DNA from: Gammaproteobacteria bacterium
Lineage (GTDB): Bacteria; Pseudomonadota; Gammaproteobacteria; Granulosicoccales; Granulosicoccaceae
Reading direction: 5' to 3'
Assembly: GCA_019634245.1 (NCBI GenBank)
Contig: JAHQVR010000125.1
Location: 1 to 17,289, forward strand
Length of the DNA: 17,289 bases
The notes beneath the pieces were generated by a model. It had not been told where the DNA came from. It was given only the letters and a program-made list of their open reading frames with translations, and searched no databases. Of the stretch, positions 5,970-14,768 are shown piece after piece (within the stretch, counting starts at the first letter, position 1; every line of letters begins with the position of its first letter). Position numbers and translations under genes: made by a program.

Positions 5970-6195
5970 CCCCATTTGGCCTTAGTGTGTTAGTGGCACA
6001 TCGTTAGAGTGCCGTTCCCAACTATCAGAAGAACAGGCCTGTACCTGTGTGTATGGTAGCTCCGAAAGCACGTCTTACAAATGAATAGTAAAGGTGTCGT
6101 CGGAAGGAGCTTCAAATCTATTGCCTATTCTCGGTTTTTCATGTTAACTGGTCCTGTTGAGCGCTGGTTGCTAGTTGTGTAACAGGAGTAGATTG
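5970..6195. promoter_or_regulatory. Spacer upstream of the hydrolase/transporter operon, with inverted repeats
   Basis: This 226-bp gap has no gene. It holds a GGCAC/GTGCC hairpin (5995-5999 with 6009-6013, 9-base loop) just after the FosA-like gene, without a T-run, so it is at best a weak terminator. It also holds a perfect 10-bp palindrome, ACAGGCCTGT, at 6033-6042, which could be an operator for the operon at 6196. No confident -35/-10 pair was recognised. The gene start is marked by AGGAG at 6184-6188. Confidence 0.35.
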
Positions 6196-7620
6196 ATGAA
6201 AAACTCAAATGTTATCTGGGAATATGTTGACAATCATAGCGATGCTTTTGTTGGCCTGTCTGATCGTGTATTCGATATTCCTGAGACTCTCTACAACGAG
6301 TACCAATCCGTTGCAGAGCACAAAGCGATGTTGGACACACAGGGCTTCCGTGTTTCTGAAGGGGTGGCGGGAATTCCCACCGCCGTATTGGGTGAGGCAG
6401 GCGAAGAAGGACCAGTGATTGCCATCCTGGGCGAATACGATGCACTGCCTTATCTGAGTCAAGAACCTGGAGTTGCGGAACCGAAACCACTGGAAGCCGG
6501 TGGTAACGGACATGGGTGTGGTCATAATCTTTTAGGCTCGGCAGCACTGTTGGCGGCAACGGCTGTAAAAGATTGGATTGAAGAAAAAGGGATTAAGGCA
6601 CGCGTTCGATACTATGGATGTCCGGCAGAAGAAGGTGGAGCTGCTAAAGGGTTTATGGTTAGAGATGGGCTATTCGATGATGTAGATTTGGCTATATCTT
6701 GGCACCCGGCTACGTTTACGTGTGTTAACAAAGCAAACTCACTGGCCAATTCACGAATCGATTTCACCTTTCATGGCAAGGCCGCTCACGCAGCTGCCGC
6801 ACCGGAGCTGGGTCGCAGCGCACTGGATGCTGTCGAGTTGATGAATGTGGGTGTTAACTATATGCGTGAACATATGCCAGATGATGCGCGAGTGCACTAT
6901 GCGTATCTTGATGCCGGAGGTGTTGCACCAAATGTAGTGCAGCACAGCGCCACCGTAAGGCAGTTGATTCGGGCGCGTGACCTACCCGGTATGAGATCAT
7001 TAGTCGAGCGAGTGAAAAAAATAGCCGAGGGTGCGGCTCTAATGACTGAGACCACTGTCGAGGCTAAAGTATTTTCGGGTGTGTCGAATCTTTTGGGCAA
7101 CCGGCCTCTAGAGGAAGCTATGCAGGATGAACTGGAACGCTTGGGTCCAGTGGAGTTCGACGACAATGATCGAGCCTTTGCCCGGGAAATTCAGAAAACG
7201 CTCACTGATGAAGATATTGAAGTGTCATTCCGACGGTGTGGTATGCCGCCGCCCGAGAAAGAGCTTGCACTCTGTGATTTTATTGCACCCTTGGATCTAC
7301 CTGGTGCTGGTGGTGAGGGTTCAACTGATGTTGGTGACACCAGTTGGGCCGTGCCCACTGTTCAGGCTCGTATCGCTACTTGTGCTGTGGGCACGCCGTT
7401 TCACACCTGGCAAACGGTGGCGCAAGGGAAGGCGCCGGCTGCACATAAAGGGATGATCTATGCAGCTAAAGTGATGGCCGCTACGGCCAAAAGGACCATT
7501 GAAGATCAGACGCTGCGCAACGCGGCCTGGGCTGAACATCGGGCACATCTTGAAAAAACACCCTATGTATCGCCTTTACCTGACGATGTAAAGCCTCCCA
7601 TAGTAGAGCGCGAAGTTTGA
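6196..7620 (+). CDS. M20 family amidohydrolase, AbgB-type
   Basis: A 474-residue zinc-type amidohydrolase of the M20 family. The N-terminal catalytic part has VIAILGEYDALP (74-85), then GGNGHGCGHNLLG (102-114; C108 and H110 as metal ligands), PAEEGG (143-148; the catalytic and ligand Glu pair) and SWHPA (H170). A dimerisation domain begins near 183 with FHGKAAHAAAAPELGRSALDA. The catalytic part returns with GGEGSTDVGDTSW and FHTWQ near the end. Closest by recall is AbgB, subunit of p-aminobenzoyl-glutamate hydrolase, which cuts an amide next to an amino acid. No AbgA partner is here. ATG 6196 is chosen for AGGAG seven bases upstream. The next gene starts five bases after the stop, in one operon with a peptide-type transporter. 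Confidence 0.92.
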   Translation: MKNSNVIWEYVDNHSDAFVGLSDRVFDIPETLYNEYQSVAEHKAMLDTQGFRVSEGVAGIPTAVLGEAGEEGPVIAILGEYDALPYLSQEPGVAEPKPLEAGGNGHGCGHNLLGSAALLAATAVKDWIEEKGIKARVRYYGCPAEEGGAAKGFMVRDGLFDDVDLAISWHPATFTCVNKANSLANSRIDFTFHGKAAHAAAAPELGRSALDAVELMNVGVNYMREHMPDDARVHYAYLDAGGVAPNVVQHSATVRQLIRARDLPGMRSLVERVKKIAEGAALMTETTVEAKVFSGVSNLLGNRPLEEAMQDELERLGPVEFDDNDRAFAREIQKTLTDEDIEVSFRRCGMPPPEKELALCDFIAPLDLPGAGGEGSTDVGDTSWAVPTVQARIATCAVGTPFHTWQTVAQGKAPAAHKGMIYAAKVMAATAKRTIEDQTLRNAAWAEHRAHLEKTPYVSPLPDDVKPPIVEREV

Positions 7621-7625
7621 CCGCA

Positions 7626-9143
7626 ATGGCCCCTCCTCGTGTGGCATTAATGGGTATGATCCTTGAGTCAAATCGTTATGCCAGACCTGCTGATCGGGCC
7701 GATTTCGAAAGCCTCACCTGGCTTCAAGGCGATGAACTTTTATCAGAGGCGCGCTCCGACACTCCAGCACTTGCAAAAGAATTTGCAGCATTTGTACGAG
7801 CTATGGACGCAACGGGACCTTGGACACCAGTGCCTATCCTTCTAGCGGCTAGCCACCCGCATGGTCCTGTTGAGGAACAGGTGTTTGAAGAATACAGGAA
7901 CGACATTCTATTGGGCCTGGAAGAACCAGTAGATGCTGTGTATCTATGTCACCACGGCGCAATGGTAGCCACGCATCTTGATGATCCGGATGGCGAGCTT
8001 GCCACTCTGGTACGAAAAAACGTTGGAGCCCACGTTCCCATAGTGCAAACGCTGGATCTACACGGGAACATTTCAGATGCAACCACTAGCTCTGTAAATT
8101 TGGTTTGCGGTTATAGAACTAATCCGCATGTGGACATGATCGAACGAGGTGAGGAAGCGGCCTTCTCATTGCGTCGCATTCTGGCAGGCTTAGCGACACC
8201 CAAAGTCGCCCATGTAAAGCTGCCTCTAGCTCCAGCTTCAGTGAGCCTGCTAACGGCATCCGGTCCTTACGGTGAGTTGATCGATTTTGGACAGAAGCGT
8301 CAGGCCGAACTGGCAGGTGATATTTTAAATGTCTCGATTTTTGGTAACTTCATTTTTTCCGATGTACCGAATAATGGCATCTCCATTGTGGTAACTGCTC
8401 GCGATGATCAAACAGCCGCAGAGGCTTTGGCTCAGGAAATTGCCACAATGGCTTGGCAGATGCGGGCTCGATTTGTTCGCTCTTTAATGCCGATTGAGGA
8501 TGCTGTTTCCAAAGCGCTTGATAAGCAACGGGAGCCTGTGATTTATTCAGACGCCGGGGACAATCCAGGTGGGGGCGGCTCGGGACGAACAACCGAACTC
8601 CTATCGGCGTTAGTCGAAGCGGGAGTAGAGAACGTTCTAGACGGATCCTTCTTTGACGAAGCGCTTGCCAAGGAAGCACATGAAGTGGGTATTGGTGGGA
8701 GTTTTACCGCCCGTTTTAATCGCAACAAAGGCGAGCAAGCATGGGAACAATGGGATACCCCTTTTTCAACGCAGGCTACTGTGGTTGCTCTCCGAGAAGG
8801 TGATGTCACAGGTCGTCTGGGATTGTTGGCAGGGCGAAGGCTAAAGCTCGGCCTGTGCGCGCTCATTGATATCAGTGGCATAAAGGTGGTGATCATTTCT
8901 GACCGCACACAAACGGCAGATCCAGTTCTGTTTGAAATGTTCGATCTCGATATTGGGAACGCGCACACTGTCGTCGTTAAATCCCGCGGACATTTTAGGG
9001 CAGGTTTTCTGCCGTGGTTTCCTGCAGAACAGGTGTTCGAGATCGATACTGTGGGGCTGACATCGCCTGTGCTAGAGCGCTGGCCACTTAAAAATGTGCC
9101 GCGGCCGAGTTTTCCACTCGATTCGGATGCTTGCTGGCCATGA
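7626..9143 (+). CDS. M81 family metallopeptidase (MlrC/microcystinase C-like)
   Basis: A 505-residue protein with the two MlrC domains (DUF1485 and MlrC C-terminal). Zinc-site residues of the family are all present: E14 in ILESN, D144 and H146 in TLDLHGN, and H168 in YRTNPHVDM. The signature DAGDNPGGGGSG lies near 310-321. MlrC of microcystin degraders cleaves the linear peptide products of MlrA/MlrB; most M81 proteins occur far from cyanotoxin pathways and have unknown substrates. There is no mlrA, mlrB or mlrD here, so microcystin use is not implied. The start is ATG 7626; an in-frame TTG at 7617 would overlap the preceding stop. It is coupled to the M20 hydrolase, suggesting that the two act on related amide or peptide bonds. 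Confidence 0.92.
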   Translation: MAPPRVALMGMILESNRYARPADRADFESLTWLQGDELLSEARSDTPALAKEFAAFVRAMDATGPWTPVPILLAASHPHGPVEEQVFEEYRNDILLGLEEPVDAVYLCHHGAMVATHLDDPDGELATLVRKNVGAHVPIVQTLDLHGNISDATTSSVNLVCGYRTNPHVDMIERGEEAAFSLRRILAGLATPKVAHVKLPLAPASVSLLTASGPYGELIDFGQKRQAELAGDILNVSIFGNFIFSDVPNNGISIVVTARDDQTAAEALAQEIATMAWQMRARFVRSLMPIEDAVSKALDKQREPVIYSDAGDNPGGGGSGRTTELLSALVEAGVENVLDGSFFDEALAKEAHEVGIGGSFTARFNRNKGEQAWEQWDTPFSTQATVVALREGDVTGRLGLLAGRRLKLGLCALIDISGIKVVIISDRTQTADPVLFEMFDLDIGNAHTVVVKSRGHFRAGFLPWFPAEQVFEIDTVGLTSPVLERWPLKNVPRPSFPLDSDACWP

Positions 9144-9280
9144 GTCTGGGTGATTTTAGCCGCCTGTCTCTGATTACTTTGCGAATTGTATTTTGGGTTG
9201 TTAGTATCGAATTGTCGCCTTGAATTGCTGGATGACATATGCATCAATTGTGTTGAATAAGTTCAATAAAGGGAAAAATT
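9144..9280. promoter_or_regulatory. Gap before the binding-protein gene with repeated AATTG motifs
   Basis: This 137-bp gap between the MlrC-like gene and the transporter gene is AT-rich. CGAATTGT occurs at 9182-9189 and 9208-9215, GAATTG at 9222-9227 and CAATTGT at 9245-9251. The repetition might be an operator or chance in AT-rich DNA. No T-rich terminator hairpin is seen, so read-through from the hydrolase genes is possible, while the gap length allows a separate promoter. GGGA at 9271-9274 is the ribosome-binding site of the next gene. Confidence 0.3.
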
Positions 9281-10858
9281 ATGATTAAAAAAATTAGTTT
9301 TGGGGCGTTACTGGCCTCAGCGATGTTAACTGGTCAGGTTTGGTCGGAAGAACTCACTATTGGTCTCGCGTCAGAACCCACTGCGATTGACCCTCACTTT
9401 CATAACCTCGGACCGAACAATGCCTTTGCGCGTCATGTGTTTGATCGGCTTATTCTACAGAATGAATTGCAACAACTTGAACCGGGGCTTGCCGTTTCGT
9501 GGAAGCCGATTGACGACCTTACTTGGGAATTTAAACTGCGAGAAGGTGTAAAGTTCCACGATGGCAGTGACTTCACTGCCGATGACGTTGTGTGCACCTG
9601 GGATCGTGCGCCCAATGTGCCCAACTCTCCGTCTTCGTTTGCTACTTATACCAAGGGTAAAACGGCAGTAAAGGTTGATGACTACACCATTCACTTCAAA
9701 TCAGAAGCTCCTTATCCATTGATGGCCAACGATGTCTCGACAGTTACTATTGTATCTGACGAGGGGGGCTGCCAGGGCACCACAGCGGAGTACAACGATG
9801 GTACTGCAGCCGTGGGTACGGGCCCCTTTAAATTTGTCAGCTACAAGCCGGGCGATTCAATTGTCGTTGAACGCAATGACGACTATTGGGGTGAGAAGCC
9901 AATTTGGACAAAAGTGACTTTCAAGCCAATCAAATCCGGCCCATCACGCGTGGCTGCATTGTTAGCCGGCGATGTCGATGTCATTGCCTCAGTGCCAACC
10001 ACTGATGTTGCAACACTGGAAAAAAACGATGACGTCAGTTTGAGTCAAGGGGTATCCAATCGAGTCATCTATCTGCATCTTGACCACGATCGTGCGGACT
10101 CTCCGTTTGTTAAGGCGAATGGAGGTGGGGCAATCGAAAATCCGTTGCAAAAACTAGAAGTCCGTAAAGCAATTTCCATGGCAATCAATCGCGATGCGAT
10201 TGTTGATCGTGTAATGGAAGGCATTGCAATAAAAGCAGGTCAACTTCTGCCAGACGGATTCTTTGGCGTTTCAGAGAATCTCGAACCGGTTGAGTATGAT
10301 CCCGAAGGTGCTAAAGAAATGCTTGCCGCCGCAGGCTATCCAGACGGGTTCGAACTGACCATTCATGGACCAAACGATCGATACATCAACGATGCGAAAA
10401 TTGCCGAGGCTATAGGTCAGATGCTAACTCGTATTGGTATCAAGACTGCCGTTGAAACGATGCCACGGTCTGTGTACTTTGGACGTGCATCAAAAGGCGG
10501 ACCCAATGACACACCTGAGTTCAGCTTTATTCTTGTGGGCTGGGGTGCAGGATCGGGCGAGGCCTCGTCACCGTTAAAATCATTAATCGCAACTCACACT
10601 CCCGACAAGGGCTGGGGCTCTTCAAACCGTGGACGATATTCAAATGCCGATTTTGATGCCATGCTTGAAACTGCTCTGAGTACAGTAGATGATGCTAAAC
10701 GACAAGACCTGCTGGCCAAGGCTACCGAGATGGCGATAGAGGATGTTGCCATAATTCCAACGCACTACCAGGTGAGTACTTGGGGTACTAAAAAAGGTCT
10801 CAAATACGTTGCCCGTACAGATGAATACACACTTGCGATTGGTGTGGAGAAAGAGTGA
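9281..10858 (+). CDS. ABC transporter solute-binding protein, family 5 (DppA/OppA type)
   Basis: A 525-residue periplasmic binding protein. The first 22 residues form a Sec signal peptide (KK start, hydrophobic core, cleavage likely after VWS) and there is no lipobox cysteine, so it should be soluble in the periplasm. The mature part shows the family 5 pattern: IGLASEPTAIDPHF, DRLILQNE, WEFKLREGVKFHDGSDFTADDV, GTGPFKFVSYKPGD, VRKAISMAINRDAIV and a C-terminal YSNADFDAMLE. Such proteins deliver di- or oligopeptides, nickel, glutathione or other amine compounds to a DppBCDF-type transporter. The hydrolases upstream suggest a peptide-like or N-acylated ligand. It is the first gene after a 137-bp gap, with a strong hairpin after it. 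Confidence 0.93.
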   Translation: MIKKISFGALLASAMLTGQVWSEELTIGLASEPTAIDPHFHNLGPNNAFARHVFDRLILQNELQQLEPGLAVSWKPIDDLTWEFKLREGVKFHDGSDFTADDVVCTWDRAPNVPNSPSSFATYTKGKTAVKVDDYTIHFKSEAPYPLMANDVSTVTIVSDEGGCQGTTAEYNDGTAAVGTGPFKFVSYKPGDSIVVERNDDYWGEKPIWTKVTFKPIKSGPSRVAALLAGDVDVIASVPTTDVATLEKNDDVSLSQGVSNRVIYLHLDHDRADSPFVKANGGGAIENPLQKLEVRKAISMAINRDAIVDRVMEGIAIKAGQLLPDGFFGVSENLEPVEYDPEGAKEMLAAAGYPDGFELTIHGPNDRYINDAKIAEAIGQMLTRIGIKTAVETMPRSVYFGRASKGGPNDTPEFSFILVGWGAGSGEASSPLKSLIATHTPDKGWGSSNRGRYSNADFDAMLETALSTVDDAKRQDLLAKATEMAIEDVAIIPTHYQVSTWGTKKGLKYVARTDEYTLAIGVEKE

Positions 10859-10859
10859 C

Positions 10860-10913
10860 GTTGTAAGTCACCGGGATGCGGGGGTGCTAGTAACGGCCCC
10901 CGTGTCCTACAAC
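10860..10913 (+). other. Strong intercistronic hairpin after the binding-protein gene
   Basis: Two nested arms pair. GTTGTA (10860-10865) pairs with TACAAC (10908-10913), and an 11-bp stem with two G-U wobbles forms between 10874-10884 and 10897-10907, closed by a 12-base loop. No T-run follows, so it is not a standard intrinsic terminator. A hairpin in this place commonly protects the binding-protein mRNA 3' end or lowers expression of the downstream permease genes. That role is inferred. Confidence 0.7.
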
Positions 10914-10934
10914 TGAACTCTCAGCGAATACCCC

Positions 10935-11912
10935 ATGACAGCCTTCATTATTCGGCGTCTTCTCCAGGCTGTTCTGGTCGTCATGTTGATGTCGGTGATC
11001 GTATTCTTTGGAGTCAATGTTATCGGCGACCCAGTCGATATGCTGATCAGTCCGGATGCAGATCAAGCCGAAATCGAACGAACCATACAGTCACTCGGTC
11101 TTGATCGGCCGATTGCTGAACAGTACCTCTACTTCTTGAAAGGTGTGGCTTCCGGCGACTTTGGCAAGTCGTTTATTTTTGGTGAACCTGCGCTTAAATT
11201 AATCCTGCAGCATATGCCCGCTACGGTTGAGTTGGCGCTGCTTTCCCTGCTAATGGCTATTTTGCTCGGTATTCCTCTTGGCCTGTATGCAGGGCTTTAC
11301 CCGGATAAAAAAATCTCTAAGGGCATTATTGCGGGTTCCATACTCGGTTTCTCGTTACCGACGTTTTGGGTGGGTCTCATGATGATCATGTTGTTTGCGG
11401 TGATTCTTGGCTGGCTACCATCTACGGGTCGCGGCGACACTGCTGTGTTTCTTGGAATTGAATCGAGTTTGTGGACGCGGGATGGGCTGAGTCATTTGTT
11501 TCTTCCAGCGCTGAATCTGGCACTGACCAATATCAGTTTGGTCATCAGACTCACTCGAGCAGGTGTGCGAGAAACGATGCACCAGGACTACATCAAGTTT
11601 GCAAGAGCCAAGGGTTTAAAGGAGTCCCGGGTTATCAGTGTGCATTTGATGAAAAACATTCTCATACCCATAGTAACGGTGCTCGGGCTCGAGTTTGGTG
11701 GGCTATTGGCTTTCTCGGTGGTCACGGAATCTATTTTTGCCTGGCCGGGGATGGGTAAGCTCTTGATAGACTCTTTGTTACAGCTTGATCGGCCCGTAGT
11801 CGTTGCCTACCTGATGATTATTGTGCTGTTTTTTGTGGTTATCAATCTGATAGTGGATATTCTCTATTCGATTCTAGATCCACGGGTGCGGCTCAGAGAT
11901 CAAGGTATATGA
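10935..11912 (+). CDS. ABC transporter permease, DppB/OppB type
   Basis: A 325-residue inner-membrane permease with about six hydrophobic segments, starting with the typical FIIRRLLQAVLVVMLMSVIVFF. It has the periplasmic GLDRPI-EQY...G-FG-S segment of DppB-like proteins and the ATPase-contacting EAA loop YIKFARAKGLKESRV in the second half (about 217-231). It would form the transmembrane pore together with the next gene's product. The start at ATG 10935 lies after the intercistronic hairpin. Its stop overlaps the next start by the four bases ATGA, so the two permeases are translationally coupled. Confidence 0.94.
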   Translation: MTAFIIRRLLQAVLVVMLMSVIVFFGVNVIGDPVDMLISPDADQAEIERTIQSLGLDRPIAEQYLYFLKGVASGDFGKSFIFGEPALKLILQHMPATVELALLSLLMAILLGIPLGLYAGLYPDKKISKGIIAGSILGFSLPTFWVGLMMIMLFAVILGWLPSTGRGDTAVFLGIESSLWTRDGLSHLFLPALNLALTNISLVIRLTRAGVRETMHQDYIKFARAKGLKESRVISVHLMKNILIPIVTVLGLEFGGLLAFSVVTESIFAWPGMGKLLIDSLLQLDRPVVVAYLMIIVLFFVVINLIVDILYSILDPRVRLRDQGI

Positions 11913-12805
11913 ATACATCGGTCAATGTGCTTAGGGAAACACCGCTACAGAGATTCTGGTCAGAATTCTGTGAAAGCTATATCGCGGTTGCAGCGCTCAT
12001 TGTTCTAGTGATCATTGTCGCTTTGGCCATTCTAGCGCCGTGGATAACCCCACAGAATCCGTACGATCTGGCTCAGGTTGATGTGCTCGATGGCAAGTTA
12101 CCTCCGGGTTCAGAAGCTTATACCGGCTACACCATGTGGCTGGGTTCGGACGGTGCCGGTCGCGATCTATATTCAGCGATTTTATATGGCATTCGCATTT
12201 CATTAACTGTCGGGCTGGCGGCTGGGTTCATTGCGCTGATTATCGGTACCGTGATTGGGCTTACGGCTGCTTACACCGGAGGCCGGGTGGACGCATTTAT
12301 TATGCGGGCTGTTGATATTCAACTATCTTTCCCTGCAGTGCTTATAGCCCTGGTATTGGTTGCCATACTGGGCCGTGGTATCGATAAAATTATAATCGCT
12401 CTGGTGGCGGCTCAATGGGCCTACTATGCACGCACTGTGCGGGCTACCGCTTTGGTGGAAAGCGCCAGAGAGTACGTTGAGGCGGCTCGTTGTCTGGCTT
12501 TATCAAATGCACGGATTGTGTTTCGGCATGTGCTGCCGAATTGTCTGGCACCACTGATTGTTATTGGTACGGTGCAAACGGCGTCAGCCATTGCACTCGA
12601 ATCAACGCTTAGCTTTCTAGGCGTTGGACTTCGCCAGACAGAACCTTCGCTGGGTGTTCTGATTTCAAATGGTTTTGAATACATGATGTCGGGGCGATAT
12701 TGGATCAGCTTTTTCCCAGGGTTTGCACTTCTTATCACCATCGTTTCGATCAACCTGGTGGGAGATCAACTGCGCGATGTCTTAAACCCGAGATTAAAAC
12801 GTTGA
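11909..12805 (+). CDS. ABC transporter permease, DppC/OppC type
   Basis: A 298-residue inner-membrane permease. A cytoplasmic N-terminus leads into one membrane helix (about 25-45), a periplasmic segment with WLGSDGAGRDLYSAILYGIR, and then about five further helices. The EAA loop is YVEAARCLALSNARIVFRHV, followed by LPN. The usual small-residue Gly of the EAA motif (A-LG-S) is Ala here, a mild deviation. FLGVGL...P-LG-LIS near the end is typical of the family. It pairs with the DppB-type protein as the second half of the pore. The ATG start overlaps the previous stop, and its own TGA is overlapped by the proposed TTG start of the first ATPase. Confidence 0.94.
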   Translation: MNTSVNVLRETPLQRFWSEFCESYIAVAALIVLVIIVALAILAPWITPQNPYDLAQVDVLDGKLPPGSEAYTGYTMWLGSDGAGRDLYSAILYGIRISLTVGLAAGFIALIIGTVIGLTAAYTGGRVDAFIMRAVDIQLSFPAVLIALVLVAILGRGIDKIIIALVAAQWAYYARTVRATALVESAREYVEAARCLALSNARIVFRHVLPNCLAPLIVIGTVQTASAIALESTLSFLGVGLRQTEPSLGVLISNGFEYMMSGRYWISFFPGFALLITIVSINLVGDQLRDVLNPRLKR

Positions 12806-13776
12806 CGGTTTTATCGGTGGAGGGATTAAAGACCCACTTTTTCACCAGAGCGGGGGTTGTGCGTGCCGTCGACGGCGTTAGCTTCCGCCTCGATCGAGGA
12901 GAGGTTATGGGTTTGGTGGGTGAGTCCGGCTCGGGAAAGTCCGTTACCGGATTTTCCATTCTTGGTCTCGTCGATCCGCCTGGACGAATTGTTGAAGGCA
13001 ACATTTTCTTTCAGGGAGATGATCTTGTAGAAATGCAATCGCAAAACATGCAGACGTTAAGGGGATCCCGTATTGCGATGATCTTTCAGGATCCCATGAT
13101 GACGTTGAATCCGGTGCTTCGTATCGACACACAGATGATAGAAGCCATACAAGCGCATGAAAAGGTGACCCGCAAAGAGGCCTGGGTGCGTGCAAGGGAT
13201 GGATTGGCACAGGTTGGCATTCCAAGCCCAGAGCAGCGGCTGCGGGCGTATCCTCATCAGCTTTCAGGTGGTATGCGACAGCGGGTGGCTATTGCAATCG
13301 CTTTTTTGAATGACCCCGATCTGCTAATTGCGGATGAGCCGACAACAGCCCTTGATGTAACTATTCAGGCGCAGATTGTTCATGTGGCGCAGACACTCTG
13401 TCGAGAACGAGGTACGGCCCTTATCTGGATTACTCATGATCTAGCCGTTGTGGCTGGACTGGCTGACAGAATCGCTGTGATGTATGCCGGTAGGATCGTG
13501 GAAGCCGGGCAGACAGACGATGTGATTGATAATCCTCGCCATCCTTACACTATTGGGCTGCTAGGTTCTGTGCCCTCCGCGAATCGCAGGGGCCAGAAAT
13601 TGACTCAGATTCCTGGCATGACGCCCAACATGCTGGCATTGCCGGAAGGATGTGCGTTTGGAGATCGTTGTACACACCGCAGTGACCTGTGTGTCAGCCC
13701 GCCGCAAATCTCCATCGACGACAGTGGTCATGAAATTCGTTGCTTTCATCCGCAACAGGTGAAGGTGCCAGTATGA
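12802..13776 (+). CDS. ABC transporter ATPase, DppD/OppD type
   Basis: A 324-residue cytoplasmic ATPase. Walker A is GESGSGKS (40-47), Q-loop [12 protein letters not shown] (93-104), signature [12 protein letters not shown] (154-165), Walker [13 protein letters not shown] (174-185) and H-loop ITHDLAVV (210-217). The C-terminal oligopeptide-transporter extension has GCAFGDRC...C (283-297). The frame runs upstream to 12700 but that part overlaps the permease. The proposed start is the TTG at 12802, whose TTGA overlaps the permease stop and gives the usual DppD length. GTG 12817 is the alternative and would cut the first beta strand. It probably forms a heterodimer with the next ATPase, to which it is joined by an ATGA overlap. 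Confidence 0.93.
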   Translation: MTVLSVEGLKTHFFTRAGVVRAVDGVSFRLDRGEVMGLVGESGSGKSVTGFSILGLVDPPGRIVEGNIFFQGDDLVEMQSQNMQTLRGSRIAMIFQDPMMTLNPVLRIDTQMIEAIQAHEKVTRKEAWVRARDGLAQVGIPSPEQRLRAYPHQLSGGMRQRVAIAIAFLNDPDLLIADEPTTALDVTIQAQIVHVAQTLCRERGTALIWITHDLAVVAGLADRIAVMYAGRIVEAGQTDDVIDNPRHPYTIGLLGSVPSANRRGQKLTQIPGMTPNMLALPEGCAFGDRCTHRSDLCVSPPQISIDDSGHEIRCFHPQQVKVPV

Positions 13777-14768
13777 CGCCCATTATGGAAGCCAAAGGTC
13801 TGTCTAAGAAATTTATCAAACGACTGGACTTTGCAGGAAAAATTGCTCAACGATTGGGAGCCAACATGCACGAAGAGATCGTGCATGCGGTTGACAATGT
13901 TGATCTCAGTATTAACTCAGGTGAGGTCGTGGGGCTGGTGGGCGAATCAGGCTGCGGTAAATCAACGCTTGGACGTATGATTGCCGGCATTCTGCCTCAA
14001 ACCGCGGGTACGGTTTTTATTGACGGAAAAAATACCGCCCAGATGAGCAACACCGAAAAAAAAGCGACTGCATTGGCTGTACAAATGATCTTTCAGGATC
14101 CATTTGCTAGTTTGAACCCTAGAATGCGAGTCGAACAAATCATTGGTGAAGCTCCCTTGGTTCATGGTCTTTCAGACCGTGCGAGTTTGTCTGACTACGT
14201 TGATGATGTCATGATGAAGGTTGGCCTGGATCCTTCATTGAAAAAACGCTACCCGCACCAGTTTTCAGGAGGACAGCGACAACGCATAGGTATCGGTCGA
14301 GCGCTTGCAGTTAAACCCAGGTTCTTAGTGTGTGATGAAGCTATCGCTGCTCTTGATGTTTCGATTCAAGCGCAAGTATTAAATCTCTTCATGGATTTGC
14401 GCGAACAATTTGATTTAACATATCTCTTTATATCGCACGATCTTAGCGTGGTCGAGCACATTGCTGATCGCATCGTTATTATGTATTTAGGCCGAGTAGT
14501 GGAGGCAGCTACGACAGAAGCCTTATTCGAAAACCCGCTTCATCCCTACACGAGAGCTTTATTAGCAGAAGTGCCGAGGCTTGATCAACGCAAACGAAAC
14601 TTCACCCCTATTGCGGGCGAAATCCCCTCACCGCTTAACCCTCCGAAAGGTTGCCATTTTCACCCTCGCTGCCCCTATGTGATGCCTGAATGTAAGTCTG
14701 ATATACCGCAACTAACCTATCGACACACTGGACGAGCCATCAGCTGTCACCTCAAGGAAGGGCTATGA
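13773..14768 (+). CDS. ABC transporter ATPase, DppF/OppF type
   Basis: A 331-residue cytoplasmic ATPase. The N-terminal LSKKF is followed by a roughly 25-residue insertion before the VHAVDNVDL strand, as expected for OppF/DppF. Walker A is GESGCGKS (57-64), Q-loop [12 protein letters not shown] (105-116), signature [12 protein letters not shown] (164-175), Walker [13 protein letters not shown] (184-195) and H-loop ISHDLSVV (220-227). The C-terminal extension holds GCHFHPRC...C (293-307). In Walker B the usual DEPVSALD reads DEAIAALD; the catalytic Glu is kept. ATG 13773 overlaps the previous stop (ATGA) and has an AGGTGAAGG ribosome-binding site. Its own stop overlaps the next gene by ATGA. 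Confidence 0.93.
   Translation: MTPIMEAKGLSKKFIKRLDFAGKIAQRLGANMHEEIVHAVDNVDLSINSGEVVGLVGESGCGKSTLGRMIAGILPQTAGTVFIDGKNTAQMSNTEKKATALAVQMIFQDPFASLNPRMRVEQIIGEAPLVHGLSDRASLSDYVDDVMMKVGLDPSLKKRYPHQFSGGQRQRIGIGRALAVKPRFLVCDEAIAALDVSIQAQVLNLFMDLREQFDLTYLFISHDLSVVEHIADRIVIMYLGRVVEAATTEALFENPLHPYTRALLAEVPRLDQRKRNFTPIAGEIPSPLNPPKGCHFHPRCPYVMPECKSDIPQLTYRHTGRAISCHLKEGL

Noticed and set aside
1..6195. Second copy of the tRNA-Lys 3' end that would mark the other edge of an integrated island
   Set aside because: The T-arm/acceptor sequence does not recur intact anywhere in the window, so no attachment-site pair can be claimed.
7626..9143. Microcystin degradation cluster
   Set aside because: Only an M81/MlrC-family gene is present; mlrA, mlrB and mlrD are absent, and M81 proteins are widespread outside this pathway.
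8543..9247. 234-codon open frame on the minus strand opposite the MlrC-like gene
   Set aside because: It lies antisense to a clearly recognised M81 gene and has low-complexity Ser/Arg/Pro-rich composition; a shadow frame.
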